From the NCBI GenBank assembly GCA_020432595.1, contig JAGQGA010000003.1, positions 1-33,737 of the forward strand: a stretch of DNA of 33,737 bases. The letters are read 5' to 3'. The translations under genes and the position numbers were made by a program. This document shows positions 23,991-31,200 of the stretch, one piece after another. Numbering within the stretch: position 1 is the first letter of the stretch; each line of letters starts with the position of its first letter. The notes beneath the pieces were generated by a model. The model saw nothing but the letters and a program-made list of their open reading frames with translations, ran no database searches and was not told where the DNA came from. This DNA comes from Anaerolineales bacterium (GTDB lineage: Bacteria; Chloroflexota; Anaerolineae; Promineifilales; Promineifilaceae).

Positions 23991-25697
23991 ATGAACTGGT
24001 TACGTATTCGACCCTTATTGGCAAGCTGGCCGGGGGACACCCAGCCACCGACGTTTGAAATCATGGCGGATGAGAACGGAACGGCCGTTGTTGAACTCGC
24101 TTGGGATCCGGCCGCCTTACTCGCCCCCGCCAGCTACGTCGCACCCGACAATCTGCGCTACTACAGCAGCGATGTGGCCTTTAACGAGACCATCACTGAC
24201 GACAACGGCAGCAGCCGCCACATCACCGTCCCCGCCCAAACCATCACCCTCAATGGCAACCGCGCCGTCTGGACAATGCCGCAAGCATTGTGGGATGGGT
24301 ATGTGCAAGAAACATTGAAGTCCAGCAACACCCCGCCGCGCAGCCGTTTTACCCGCGTGCTGTACTACCGCGTGCGCGTCACCCCGCCCGGCGGCTCCAC
24401 CGCCCGCGTCTGGCCGCTCGATTCGGCCATTAGCGGCAATATTGACGCGCCGCATCTCAACATTTTGACGATTTGCGCCTCGCCAACGGCGATAGTGGTG
24501 CCGGACGAAACGGCCGTTAACGCCATGGGCGGCATCACCGGCTTCGACACCCTGTGGAGCACGCTGCTGCGCTGGTTCTGGCACAACCTGGATGAATCCT
24601 CGGCCGACCGGCAGGCGTTGGTCGCCATTTTTGGGCATCAAACCTTCCAGACCGAGATCAGCAGCGCGGCGCAGCGGGGCAAATTGCTCAAGCTGTGGCT
24701 GCTGGGTGGCCCAGCGCGGCGGCAACTGCCCCGCCTGCTCAGCCGCCGCATCCAGCGCGGTAGCAACATCACCATCCCCGCCCTTGTCCAAACCGACCTG
24801 CGCGGCGGCAAGACGCTCATTGACAACCTGCTCACCCTGCTGACCATCACCCCTCACCCCGACATTGTGGGGGCGGCGACCCCGGCCGAACTGGTAAGCG
24901 ATGTCGTCACCGAAATTTTGGACCCCAACGGCCAAATCAACCAGGGGGCGGCTGGCACTTGCTCCCCCACCTCGCTGCAAACGATGCTGCTCAACCTCAA
25001 CCCGTCGGAATATGTCCGCTTGCAGGTGGGGCTGTTGAGCAGCAGCGGGGCAACGACGCTGGCAAACGGAACGGCCGTTTCCATTCCCCCCGGCATCTTC
25101 CAGGTTGCCCGCTACGCCGGGTCCCAAACTAACCCGTTTTTTGTCCGCACCAACGCCGAACTGGCTTTCCAATCCACCATTTTGAAATATGCCCAGGGCA
25201 GCCGCTTCCCCGCCTACAGCACCACCGCCGCCGCCAATGCCCCCAACGGCATCAACACCGTTTTCCAGCAAACCATTGCTGGTGGCCTCATGTCGGACGA
25301 AACGGATCGGGGACTAGAAGGGATTTTCAACGCCACCTTTACCACCAACTACATCCCCAACACCACCCAGACGGCTAACCAGGCGGCACAGCCCGGCTTA
25401 CGCACCGGCTTCCTCAGCAGCATTGACGCAGCGCAGCAGCCGGTGCCGCTGGCGATGTATTGGAGCCAGCCCTACAACTTTGGGCATGTGGTGCTGGCGG
25501 TGCGGCGAGAAAACGGCCGTGTTTTCTTCAAAAACCCGCAGTACGCGGGCAGCAACCCCACAGCGGCCACGGGCAGCACCGCCACCAACCCGCCCCGCCG
25601 CTACGACGACGCTTCCGCCACCCTCGAATCCATCAGCGAAGCCGATTTGCTGACGTGGATTAAGGGGTATTGGAATGCAGGAACGGCCGTTGGTTAA
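23991..25697 (+). CDS. Array protein with a C-terminal papain-like cysteine peptidase domain (array gene 8)
   Basis: A 568-aa protein in three parts. The first 160 residues are beta-rich (MNWLRIRPLLASWPG to YYRVRVTPPGG). A helical middle (about 180-300; STLLRWFWHNLDESSADRQ) follows. From about residue 318 the C-terminal domain looks papain-like or C39-like: Cys324 in GTCSPTSLQTML, His499 in NFGHVVLAVRR and Asn515 in VFFKNPQ give the order Cys, His, Asn. The motif G-T-C-x-PTSLQ with Gln/Thr neighbours is what a catalytic cysteine helix of this fold would show. The enzyme may process the giant paralogues or act as a toxin-like effector; neither is shown. The frame opens at 23934, but the ATG at 23991 has GGAGG six bases upstream and is chosen. 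No signal peptide. Peptidase activity is inferred from motif order only. Confidence 0.68.
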   Translation: MNWLRIRPLLASWPGDTQPPTFEIMADENGTAVVELAWDPAALLAPASYVAPDNLRYYSSDVAFNETITDDNGSSRHITVPAQTITLNGNRAVWTMPQALWDGYVQETLKSSNTPPRSRFTRVLYYRVRVTPPGGSTARVWPLDSAISGNIDAPHLNILTICASPTAIVVPDETAVNAMGGITGFDTLWSTLLRWFWHNLDESSADRQALVAIFGHQTFQTEISSAAQRGKLLKLWLLGGPARRQLPRLLSRRIQRGSNITIPALVQTDLRGGKTLIDNLLTLLTITPHPDIVGAATPAELVSDVVTEILDPNGQINQGAAGTCSPTSLQTMLLNLNPSEYVRLQVGLLSSSGATTLANGTAVSIPPGIFQVARYAGSQTNPFFVRTNAELAFQSTILKYAQGSRFPAYSTTAAANAPNGINTVFQQTIAGGLMSDETDRGLEGIFNATFTTNYIPNTTQTANQAAQPGLRTGFLSSIDAAQQPVPLAMYWSQPYNFGHVVLAVRRENGRVFFKNPQYAGSNPTAATGSTATNPPRRYDDASATLESISEADLLTWIKGYWNAGTAVG

Positions 25698-25700
25698 TTT

Positions 25701-25782
25701 TGTTACAAGTTACAAGTGGCAAGTGGCAAGTCACCTGTCGTTACACACACGACTTGCCGCCTGCAACTTGTTACTTGTTACC
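25701..25782. repeat. Tandem-unit hairpin of ACAAGT/ACTTGT units between array genes 8 and 9
   Basis: The left arm (25701-25732) repeats GTTACAAGTTACAAGT and GGCAAGT. The right arm (25751-25782) reads GACTTGCC to CAACTTGTTACTTGTTACC. It lies directly after the gene 8 stop and before the AGGAG of gene 9. Confidence 0.8.
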
Positions 25783-25800
25783 TCTTAGGAGACTCCCACC

Positions 25801-28266
25801 ATGTTATACCTAGACTCACCCATCGGCCCCATCAACGGGCTAATGATTTACCGGGATCACCAAGACCCCGACATGTTTTACTATGTTCCCGAACGGCCGC
25901 GTTTGGCACTCAACGATGGCACGCCGGAGTTTGTCTTCCTTAAATATCGGCGCGACATCACCGACAACGCGGACTTTGACCCCGATAAGGACGAATCGCT
26001 GGGCGGCGGCTTTCTCGCCTTCACCGTGGATTTGGGCGTGACGGACGAGCAGCTTGACGACATGAAGCGGGAATTGCGCCGCTTTGCCGATGGCGACATC
26101 AAGCTAGCTCCCATCCAATTCCGCAAAGGGTCGGTGCGCCTTTCCATCAGCAAAGATGCCGCTGATGCCGACGGCGCGGCAGCCAACGAACCGCGTGGCC
26201 TCACCTTTTTTGAAGAGGTCTATGGCACCAGCAAGCCATCGCTCTTTGGCTTCAATCGCGCCACCTTCTCGCTGATTTTGTCGCGGGAAGGGGCAACCTT
26301 GTTTGAGACGGCACTGCGGGCGGGCATCAGCCCTGTTGGTGTCATTTATGACCTGGAGTTTTTGGGGCTGCGGCCGGCGTTCAATGTCCACATCACCGCC
26401 GACTACCGCCGTATCTACGACCATTTGGAGGTCGAGTTTGGCGCACGCGGCCAAATCCAGATGGTGTCGCTGGCGGCCGAAATCGCCGCCGCCTTCCAAA
26501 AGCTGCGCGATGAAGGCCATATCAAGGTAGAGGTGATCAACTTCAGCGACGATGAGGATTTACGCAAGCAGGCTGACGATGCGTTCAAATGGTTCCAGCA
26601 GGAGCTGCTGAAAGAGTTCTTCCAGTCGGCGCTGGAGCCGCCCAGCTTTATGACGCGCAGTAACAACGGCGGCATGTTGGGGCAGTTGCAAAATCTGTTT
26701 GGCGCCCTCAACGCCGTCCAGTCGGCCCCAGCCACCCCGCAGCGCGGCACGCCCACGGCCACCGCACCCACCGCCGCCCCCGCCGCCACCGACCTGAGCA
26801 GCGGCGAGCGTTCGACGACGGAGATGAACCGCACGGCAGCAACGGCCGGTGGCGGTGGCATGGCGGCGGCGGGAACGAATAACCCGGCATCGGAAATTTC
26901 CCCCATTCACATCGGCTTTTCGCTGAAGTATTACCACCAGGACGAGCTAAAGATTCGCACTTTTGATTATTCGATGCAAACGGCCGTTGCCAGCCAAGCC
27001 GCCCCGCAAGGGTTGTTCTCCACCATTACCGCCGGTCTAGACCCGGATCGGGCGATCAAGGAGGTGGATTTGGACGACGACTTCTTTACGCGGCTGGTGG
27101 CAACCGTTTCGCTGGGTGGGGATTTGGACGTGGCGGGAATAACGGCCGTTGGGGTTAACCTCGAATACCCCGGCAACCGCGCCGCAGACGAAGAACCAAC
27201 CCACGTAGACGGCTTTGTCTTCCGCCCCACCGAACTCACGCCGCAAACGTTTAATAGCTGGCTCAACGACGCCAAAGACCTGACCTATCGCTACCAGCTT
27301 GACATCCACTTCAAACCCGATTCTCCCTGGGTGGGCAAGGAGGCACATGTAGTCTCGCCGTGGCGCACCAGTCGCGCCCGCCAGCTCACGCTTAACCCGC
27401 TGGATGAGATTGGGCTACTGGATGTGGAGGTGACGCTGGGCGAAATTGATGCCGCCGACGTGAGCCAAGTGCAGGTAGAACTGCTTTATGACGACACGGC
27501 CAACGAGTTCCACCATGAGAAAACGATGATCCTGCGCCCCGGCGAGGCGAGTCGCCATTGGCGGCTGCGGCTGTCTGACCCCGAATTACGCAGCTACCAA
27601 TACCGGCTGACCTACTTTATGGCGAACAACTTGCGGGTGGTGCAAGAGTGGCAAACGGCAGACGATGAGACGCTGGTGGTCAATGAGCCGTTCCAGGGGC
27701 TATTGTCGGTGCGGCTGGTGCCGCTGCTGGATGCCGAGGAGCTGTTGGAAGCGGTGGTGGACATTACCTACCATGAGGACGACAGCGGCTACACCCGTCA
27801 CGTGCAGCAAGTCTTTACCCCTGATGCGCTCCGCAGCCAAACGATCCAGATTCCGACGCTGGCGGCCGAGCCAATCAGCTACAGCTATGAGACGACGGTG
27901 ATTCGGCTGGATGGTTCTGTGTTTGTGGGTGAGCCACAAACGGCCGTTGATCGCGCCCTGGTCATTTCCGACGGCGTGGGCAGCACCAACCGCATTCGCG
28001 TCAAGCTGCCGTCGGCCACGCTCAATGGGCTGGCAGCGCTAAAGGTGGATTTGGAAAGCGCGGGTGAGACTCCGGATCGGGATTCGGCCTTGTTTACCCC
28101 CAGCCAATTGAACGACGCGCTGGTGTCGCTGGTGTCGCCCAACGGCAACGGCAGCTTTGCCTATCATTACACGGTCACGGGCTACACGGCACTGGGGCAG
28201 CCAGTGGCAGGTCTCAGTGGTGATACGAGTGACAAGACGTTGATTGTGCAATTGCCAACGGCATAA
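25801..28266 (+). CDS. Giant beta-repeat array protein with VDLDDDFF motif (array gene 9)
   Basis: An 821-aa protein of unknown function that closes the array. The N-terminal module is the cleanest copy: MLYLDSPIGPINGLMIYRDH, DMFYYVPERPRLAL, EFVFLKYRRD, GGGFLAFTVDLGV. The central block reads PSLFGFNRATFSLILSREGA, VGVIYDLEFLGLRPAFNVHI and TADYRRIYDHLE, followed by a helical stretch ending LLKEFF. A low-complexity Ala/Thr/Pro linker (about residues 310-365) separates it from the next block, where VDLDDDFF occupies residues 422-429. About three beta-type repeats make up the end (VELLYDDTANEF, YRLTYFMANNL, VDITYHEDDSGY). AGGAG precedes the ATG. There is no signal peptide. The linker and the acidic motif argue for separately folding units. 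Confidence 0.8.
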   Translation: MLYLDSPIGPINGLMIYRDHQDPDMFYYVPERPRLALNDGTPEFVFLKYRRDITDNADFDPDKDESLGGGFLAFTVDLGVTDEQLDDMKRELRRFADGDIKLAPIQFRKGSVRLSISKDAADADGAAANEPRGLTFFEEVYGTSKPSLFGFNRATFSLILSREGATLFETALRAGISPVGVIYDLEFLGLRPAFNVHITADYRRIYDHLEVEFGARGQIQMVSLAAEIAAAFQKLRDEGHIKVEVINFSDDEDLRKQADDAFKWFQQELLKEFFQSALEPPSFMTRSNNGGMLGQLQNLFGALNAVQSAPATPQRGTPTATAPTAAPAATDLSSGERSTTEMNRTAATAGGGGMAAAGTNNPASEISPIHIGFSLKYYHQDELKIRTFDYSMQTAVASQAAPQGLFSTITAGLDPDRAIKEVDLDDDFFTRLVATVSLGGDLDVAGITAVGVNLEYPGNRAADEEPTHVDGFVFRPTELTPQTFNSWLNDAKDLTYRYQLDIHFKPDSPWVGKEAHVVSPWRTSRARQLTLNPLDEIGLLDVEVTLGEIDAADVSQVQVELLYDDTANEFHHEKTMILRPGEASRHWRLRLSDPELRSYQYRLTYFMANNLRVVQEWQTADDETLVVNEPFQGLLSVRLVPLLDAEELLEAVVDITYHEDDSGYTRHVQQVFTPDALRSQTIQIPTLAAEPISYSYETTVIRLDGSVFVGEPQTAVDRALVISDGVGSTNRIRVKLPSATLNGLAALKVDLESAGETPDRDSALFTPSQLNDALVSLVSPNGNGSFAYHYTVTGYTALGQPVAGLSGDTSDKTLIVQLPTA

Positions 28267-28270
28267 TGAC

Positions 28271-28322
28271 GTGGTGCGTGGTGCGTGGTGCGTAAAACCT
28301 AACGCACCACGCACCACGCACC
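28271..28322. terminator. Tandem-unit hairpin between convergent genes, likely bidirectional terminator
   Basis: Three GTGGTGC units (28271-28293) face their complements ACGCACCACGCACC (28302-28322). The hairpin lies between the stop of array gene 9 and the stop of the leftward PA14 gene, where a two-way terminator is expected. No U-tract is seen, so it may act mainly by its stem. Confidence 0.6.
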
Positions 28323-28337
28323 CAAGTGGCAAGTTTG

Positions 28338-29750
28338 CTAACCCGTAATGGGCAGATTACTTAATGGCACGGATGTGGACAGATAGCGGGCACTCATCCA
28401 GCCCACCGTGCCATCGGCCAGCCGCACGTTGGCCCAGGTAGCAGCGGCATTACGCCCCAGCAACGTCATGAGCGTGCCGTTAGGCATGGCTTTGATGACA
28501 CCAGAGCTTACATCAGGGCCACTGCGGATGTTGAGGTAGTAGACGGTGATGACCGTAGCCGTTGGCCCAGGGACCGAGCTTCCGGGCGCAGGGACGGATC
28601 CTGACCAGACGCTTAGGCTGCTAATGGGCACATTGGTGGAGAGGTAGGGAGGCAGGCTACTGACCCAAGCGGTGCTGTTGTTCCAGTTGATCATCACCCA
28701 ATGGCTGTCGGCACTACGATAGCCAGCCAAAGAAACGGTTTGGCCTTTTGTGAGCTGGGTAATCACGCCATAGCTCAAACCGGGGCCAAAGCGGACGTTG
28801 AGACGGCTGCTTTGGACAACGCCGGTGTTGCCAGTTGGCACCGAAGGCACAGGAGTTGGGGTAGGTTGAGACGAACCCGTTAGCTGTGTCCATGAGAAGT
28901 TGATTTCGGCACCACCACCGTGTTCATAATATTCGACCCGCACCGGTACGCTGGTGGCTGGCAAATCAATCTCGCCGCTAAAGCTTTGCGCCTGATGATC
29001 ATACCAGGCGTTGATGAGCTGCTGGTTGTTGACCCACACGCGCACGCCGTCATCGGCGGCAGCGGTGAAGCGGTAGCGGCCAGGAGCAAACGTCATGCTG
29101 CGCGACCAGCGGACTGAAAATTGGTCGTTGGCAACCAGACCGGATGCGGGCGAGCCGTTGCCCCAATTGAAGCTGATGTTGGCATCGTCACGCACTAAAA
29201 CGGCCGTTCCTGACAAGTTTGTATTGTTAAAATATTCACCCTTCCAGTTCACCACCGTCGCCGGGGCTGTGCCACTAACGGCCGTCCACGACAGCTTGGC
29301 AACAGCATCGCCGCCAGCATCGTAATACTTTACCTTGACCACATGATCGCCGGAGGCCAGGAAAAGATCGTGGGTAAGGGTGTGAACCTGGCTGTCTGTC
29401 CAGGAATCAATGATCAACACCTCATCCACCCACACCCGCATCCCGTCGTCCATTGTGGCACTAAAGCGATAGGTGCCGGCCGAAAAGTTGACGCTGCGCT
29501 GCCACCGCGCCGAGAAATCACTGGTGTTGACAATGCCATCGGCTGGGCTTCCCCGCCCCCAATCGTGATTAAGCTCCGATTCGGTGCGTTCCAGCACCGG
29601 ATCACCCGTTAAATTGGTGTTATTCCAATATTTTGCCTGCCAGGCGGAATCTGCGGCCTGAACGGCAGCGGGCATACGACCCCAGGTTAGCAGCAGCAAA
29701 CCTAGAGCAACCATGCCCATGAATATTTTGGTTCTTGCTTTGCTGGTCAC
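28338..29750 (-). CDS. Secreted protein with two PA14 domains and two SH3 domains
   Basis: A 470-aa exported protein. The N-terminal signal peptide runs from about residue 10 (MGMVALGLLLLTWGRMPAAVQA). Two consecutive PA14 domains follow. The first starts WQAKYWNNTNLTGDPVLER and carries RFSATMDDGMRVWVDEVLI; the second starts WKGEYFNNTNLSGTAVLVR and carries RFTAAADDGVRVWVNNQQL. The D-D-G-x-R-(V/L)-W motif is the hallmark of these sugar-binding beta-barrels. A TPTPVPSVPTG linker leads to two bacterial SH3 domains (LNVRFGPGLSYGVITQL and LNIRSGPDVSSGVIKAM), which usually bind cell wall or peptide ligands. The frame is open to 29870, but the GTG at 29750 has AAGGAG seven bases upstream and puts the signal peptide at the start. 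A surface or wall-associated glycan-binding role is likely. It is convergent with the array. Confidence 0.88.
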   Translation of the reverse strand: MTSKARTKIFMGMVALGLLLLTWGRMPAAVQAADSAWQAKYWNNTNLTGDPVLERTESELNHDWGRGSPADGIVNTSDFSARWQRSVNFSAGTYRFSATMDDGMRVWVDEVLIIDSWTDSQVHTLTHDLFLASGDHVVKVKYYDAGGDAVAKLSWTAVSGTAPATVVNWKGEYFNNTNLSGTAVLVRDDANISFNWGNGSPASGLVANDQFSVRWSRSMTFAPGRYRFTAAADDGVRVWVNNQQLINAWYDHQAQSFSGEIDLPATSVPVRVEYYEHGGGAEINFSWTQLTGSSQPTPTPVPSVPTGNTGVVQSSRLNVRFGPGLSYGVITQLTKGQTVSLAGYRSADSHWVMINWNNSTAWVSSLPPYLSTNVPISSLSVWSGSVPAPGSSVPGPTATVITVYYLNIRSGPDVSSGVIKAMPNGTLMTLLGRNAAATWANVRLADGTVGWMSARYLSTSVPLSNLPITG

Positions 29751-29840
29751 TGTTATTCTCCTTACACACCCACTTGCAAAACCAGTTTTATTGTAGTCCC
29801 GGAAGCTTCCAGCGTAGAAGTGAGGACGATGTGTCCGATC

Positions 29841-29870
29841 CTTATACATATAATACGAAAATGTGGTCAA
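29841..29870 (-). promoter_or_regulatory. Candidate promoter of the PA14/SH3 gene
   Basis: Reading leftward, TTGACC (29870-29865), an 18-nt spacer and TATAAG (29846-29841) match five of six positions each of the housekeeping consensus. They lie about 90 bp upstream of the GTG start at 29750. Confidence 0.5.
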
Positions 29871-29888
29871 AAATGTTCCACGCTACGG

Positions 29889-30296
29889 CTACGGTTGGGC
29901 AACGATTGGGTGGTTTGTGGGAAGGGATGGGAGGGGAGAAACGGCCGTTAACAATTCCCCCATCTCAATCGGCTTCAGCCCCCACGCCAGCCGCGCCCGG
30001 TCACACTGCTCACTCGGCACCCCATTCACCCACGCCACCTGAAGCTCACGGCACGGCGACGGCCGGCTTTCATAAATGGTGCAGCACACACCTTGCCCCA
30101 CTGTCCCATCCAACGCCACACAGCGTACCGGCCGGCTGTGTGTTCCCTTCATCACCATCCTCAACGGGTCTAGCTTTTGTGTCAGTTCCATAGGAACTGC
30201 TCCCTCAACATTTGGATCGGCCTCCCCCCAATAAAACGCAACTCTAAAATACGCACAACATGCCCCACATTGTAAACAAATGCTCTCTGCCGACAT
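29889..30296 (-). CDS. YkgJ-family CxxCxxCC cysteine cluster protein
   Basis: A 135-aa small cytoplasmic protein. The N-terminus reads ICLQCGACCAYFRV, the CxxCxxCC start motif of the YkgJ/UPF0153 family (Cys at residues 7, 10, 13 and 14). Further cysteines follow in VRCVALDG, GVCCTIYESRPSPCRE and EQCDRARLAWGL. This is the conserved pattern thought to bind a zinc ion or an iron-sulfur cluster; the cellular role of the family is not settled. AGGAGG lies about 18 bases before the ATG, too far for a normal ribosome site. The C-terminal tail (LLTAVSPLPSLPTNHP) is partly written by an AACGGCCGTT palindrome. The gene is divergent from the response regulator, with 214 bp between the two starts. That gap has no structure I could assign apart from a TATACT at about 30449. 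Confidence 0.85.
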   Translation of the reverse strand: MSAESICLQCGACCAYFRVAFYWGEADPNVEGAVPMELTQKLDPLRMVMKGTHSRPVRCVALDGTVGQGVCCTIYESRPSPCRELQVAWVNGVPSEQCDRARLAWGLKPIEMGELLTAVSPLPSLPTNHPIVAQP

Positions 30297-30510
30297 ATTT
30301 TTTTGTGTTTATCGCCTCCTGGCCTAACTCGCAAAAGTTTTGTACCATGATCATAAAAGTTAAGCTGTCGAGCGTCATCGGCAAAATGTTATAGGTGATG
30401 TTTTCCATCTCCCCGACACCGCTTCACCGTTTTCTTATTTTTTCCGCCTATACTAACTAGCAAATGTGACAGCCGTTAAAAAACAAGAGGAGCTTCAAGA
30501 CACAATAACC

Positions 30511-31194
30511 ATGCGTTTGCTAGTTGTTGAAGATGAACCAGGTATTTCTGAATGGGTCCGGCAAGGGCTAACCGAATTTGGCTATGCCGTTGATGTCGCT
30601 GAAGATGGCGAGGACGGGTTGCATTTTGCCTTGTCGGCAGAATACGACGCTCTTATTTTAGACATCATGCTCCCCGGCATGGACGGGTTAGAACTGATGC
30701 AAACTTTGCGTAATATGGGGCACAAAACACCCATTCTCATGCTCACAGCGCGTGACACCATTGACGACCGGGTGAAAGGGTTAAACACCGGTGCCGATGA
30801 TTATCTGGTCAAACCCTTTGCCTTCCCTGAACTGCTGGCTCGCATCAACGCCCTGCTGCGCCGCCCACCGCTGCAACAGCAGGGCAGCGTGCTGCGTGTG
30901 GCCGATTTGGAAATGGACACGGCGAAAAAATCTGTCAAACGAAGCGGCCAACTTATTGATCTGCGCCCGCGAGAATACGCCGTGCTGGAATACCTGATGC
31001 GCCATCCCGACCAAGTGCTGACACGCACCCAAATTGGCGAACACGTCTGGAATTTTGATTACTATCACGAGTCCAACGTCGTGGATGTCTACATCGGTTA
31101 TCTGCGACGCAAAATTGACCAGGATGCTCCCTATCCGCTTATTCAAACGGTGCGCGGTATGGGGTATCGTCTGGCAGCCGAGGAAACAACATAA
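30511..31194 (+). CDS. OmpR/PhoB-type two-component response regulator
   Basis: Cytoplasmic transcription regulator. The receiver domain (residues 1-115) has the acidic pair in VVEDEPG, the phosphoacceptor Asp51 in LILDIMLPGMDG, the Thr of MLTARD and Lys101 in YLVKPFAFPEL. The winged-helix DNA-binding domain (about 130-225) reads LRPREYAVLEYLMRHPDQVLT and ends SNVVDVYIGYLRRKID followed by TVRGMGYRL. Length is 227 aa, standard for the family. The frame opens at a GTG at 30466, but the ATG at 30511 begins exactly at the conserved MRLLVVEDEP. GAGGAG at 30487-30492 is far from it (18 bases), so translation initiation may be weak. It is six bases upstream of its partner kinase. Confidence 0.93.
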   Translation: MRLLVVEDEPGISEWVRQGLTEFGYAVDVAEDGEDGLHFALSAEYDALILDIMLPGMDGLELMQTLRNMGHKTPILMLTARDTIDDRVKGLNTGADDYLVKPFAFPELLARINALLRRPPLQQQGSVLRVADLEMDTAKKSVKRSGQLIDLRPREYAVLEYLMRHPDQVLTRTQIGEHVWNFDYYHESNVVDVYIGYLRRKIDQDAPYPLIQTVRGMGYRLAAEETT

Positions 31195-31200
31195 GGTTAT

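Noticed and set aside
9314..28266. Array interpreted as phage tail or contractile injection genes
   Set aside because: No sheath, tube, baseplate, spike, AAA+ ATPase or tape-measure motifs were seen. The repeat-rich giant proteins alone do not justify the label.
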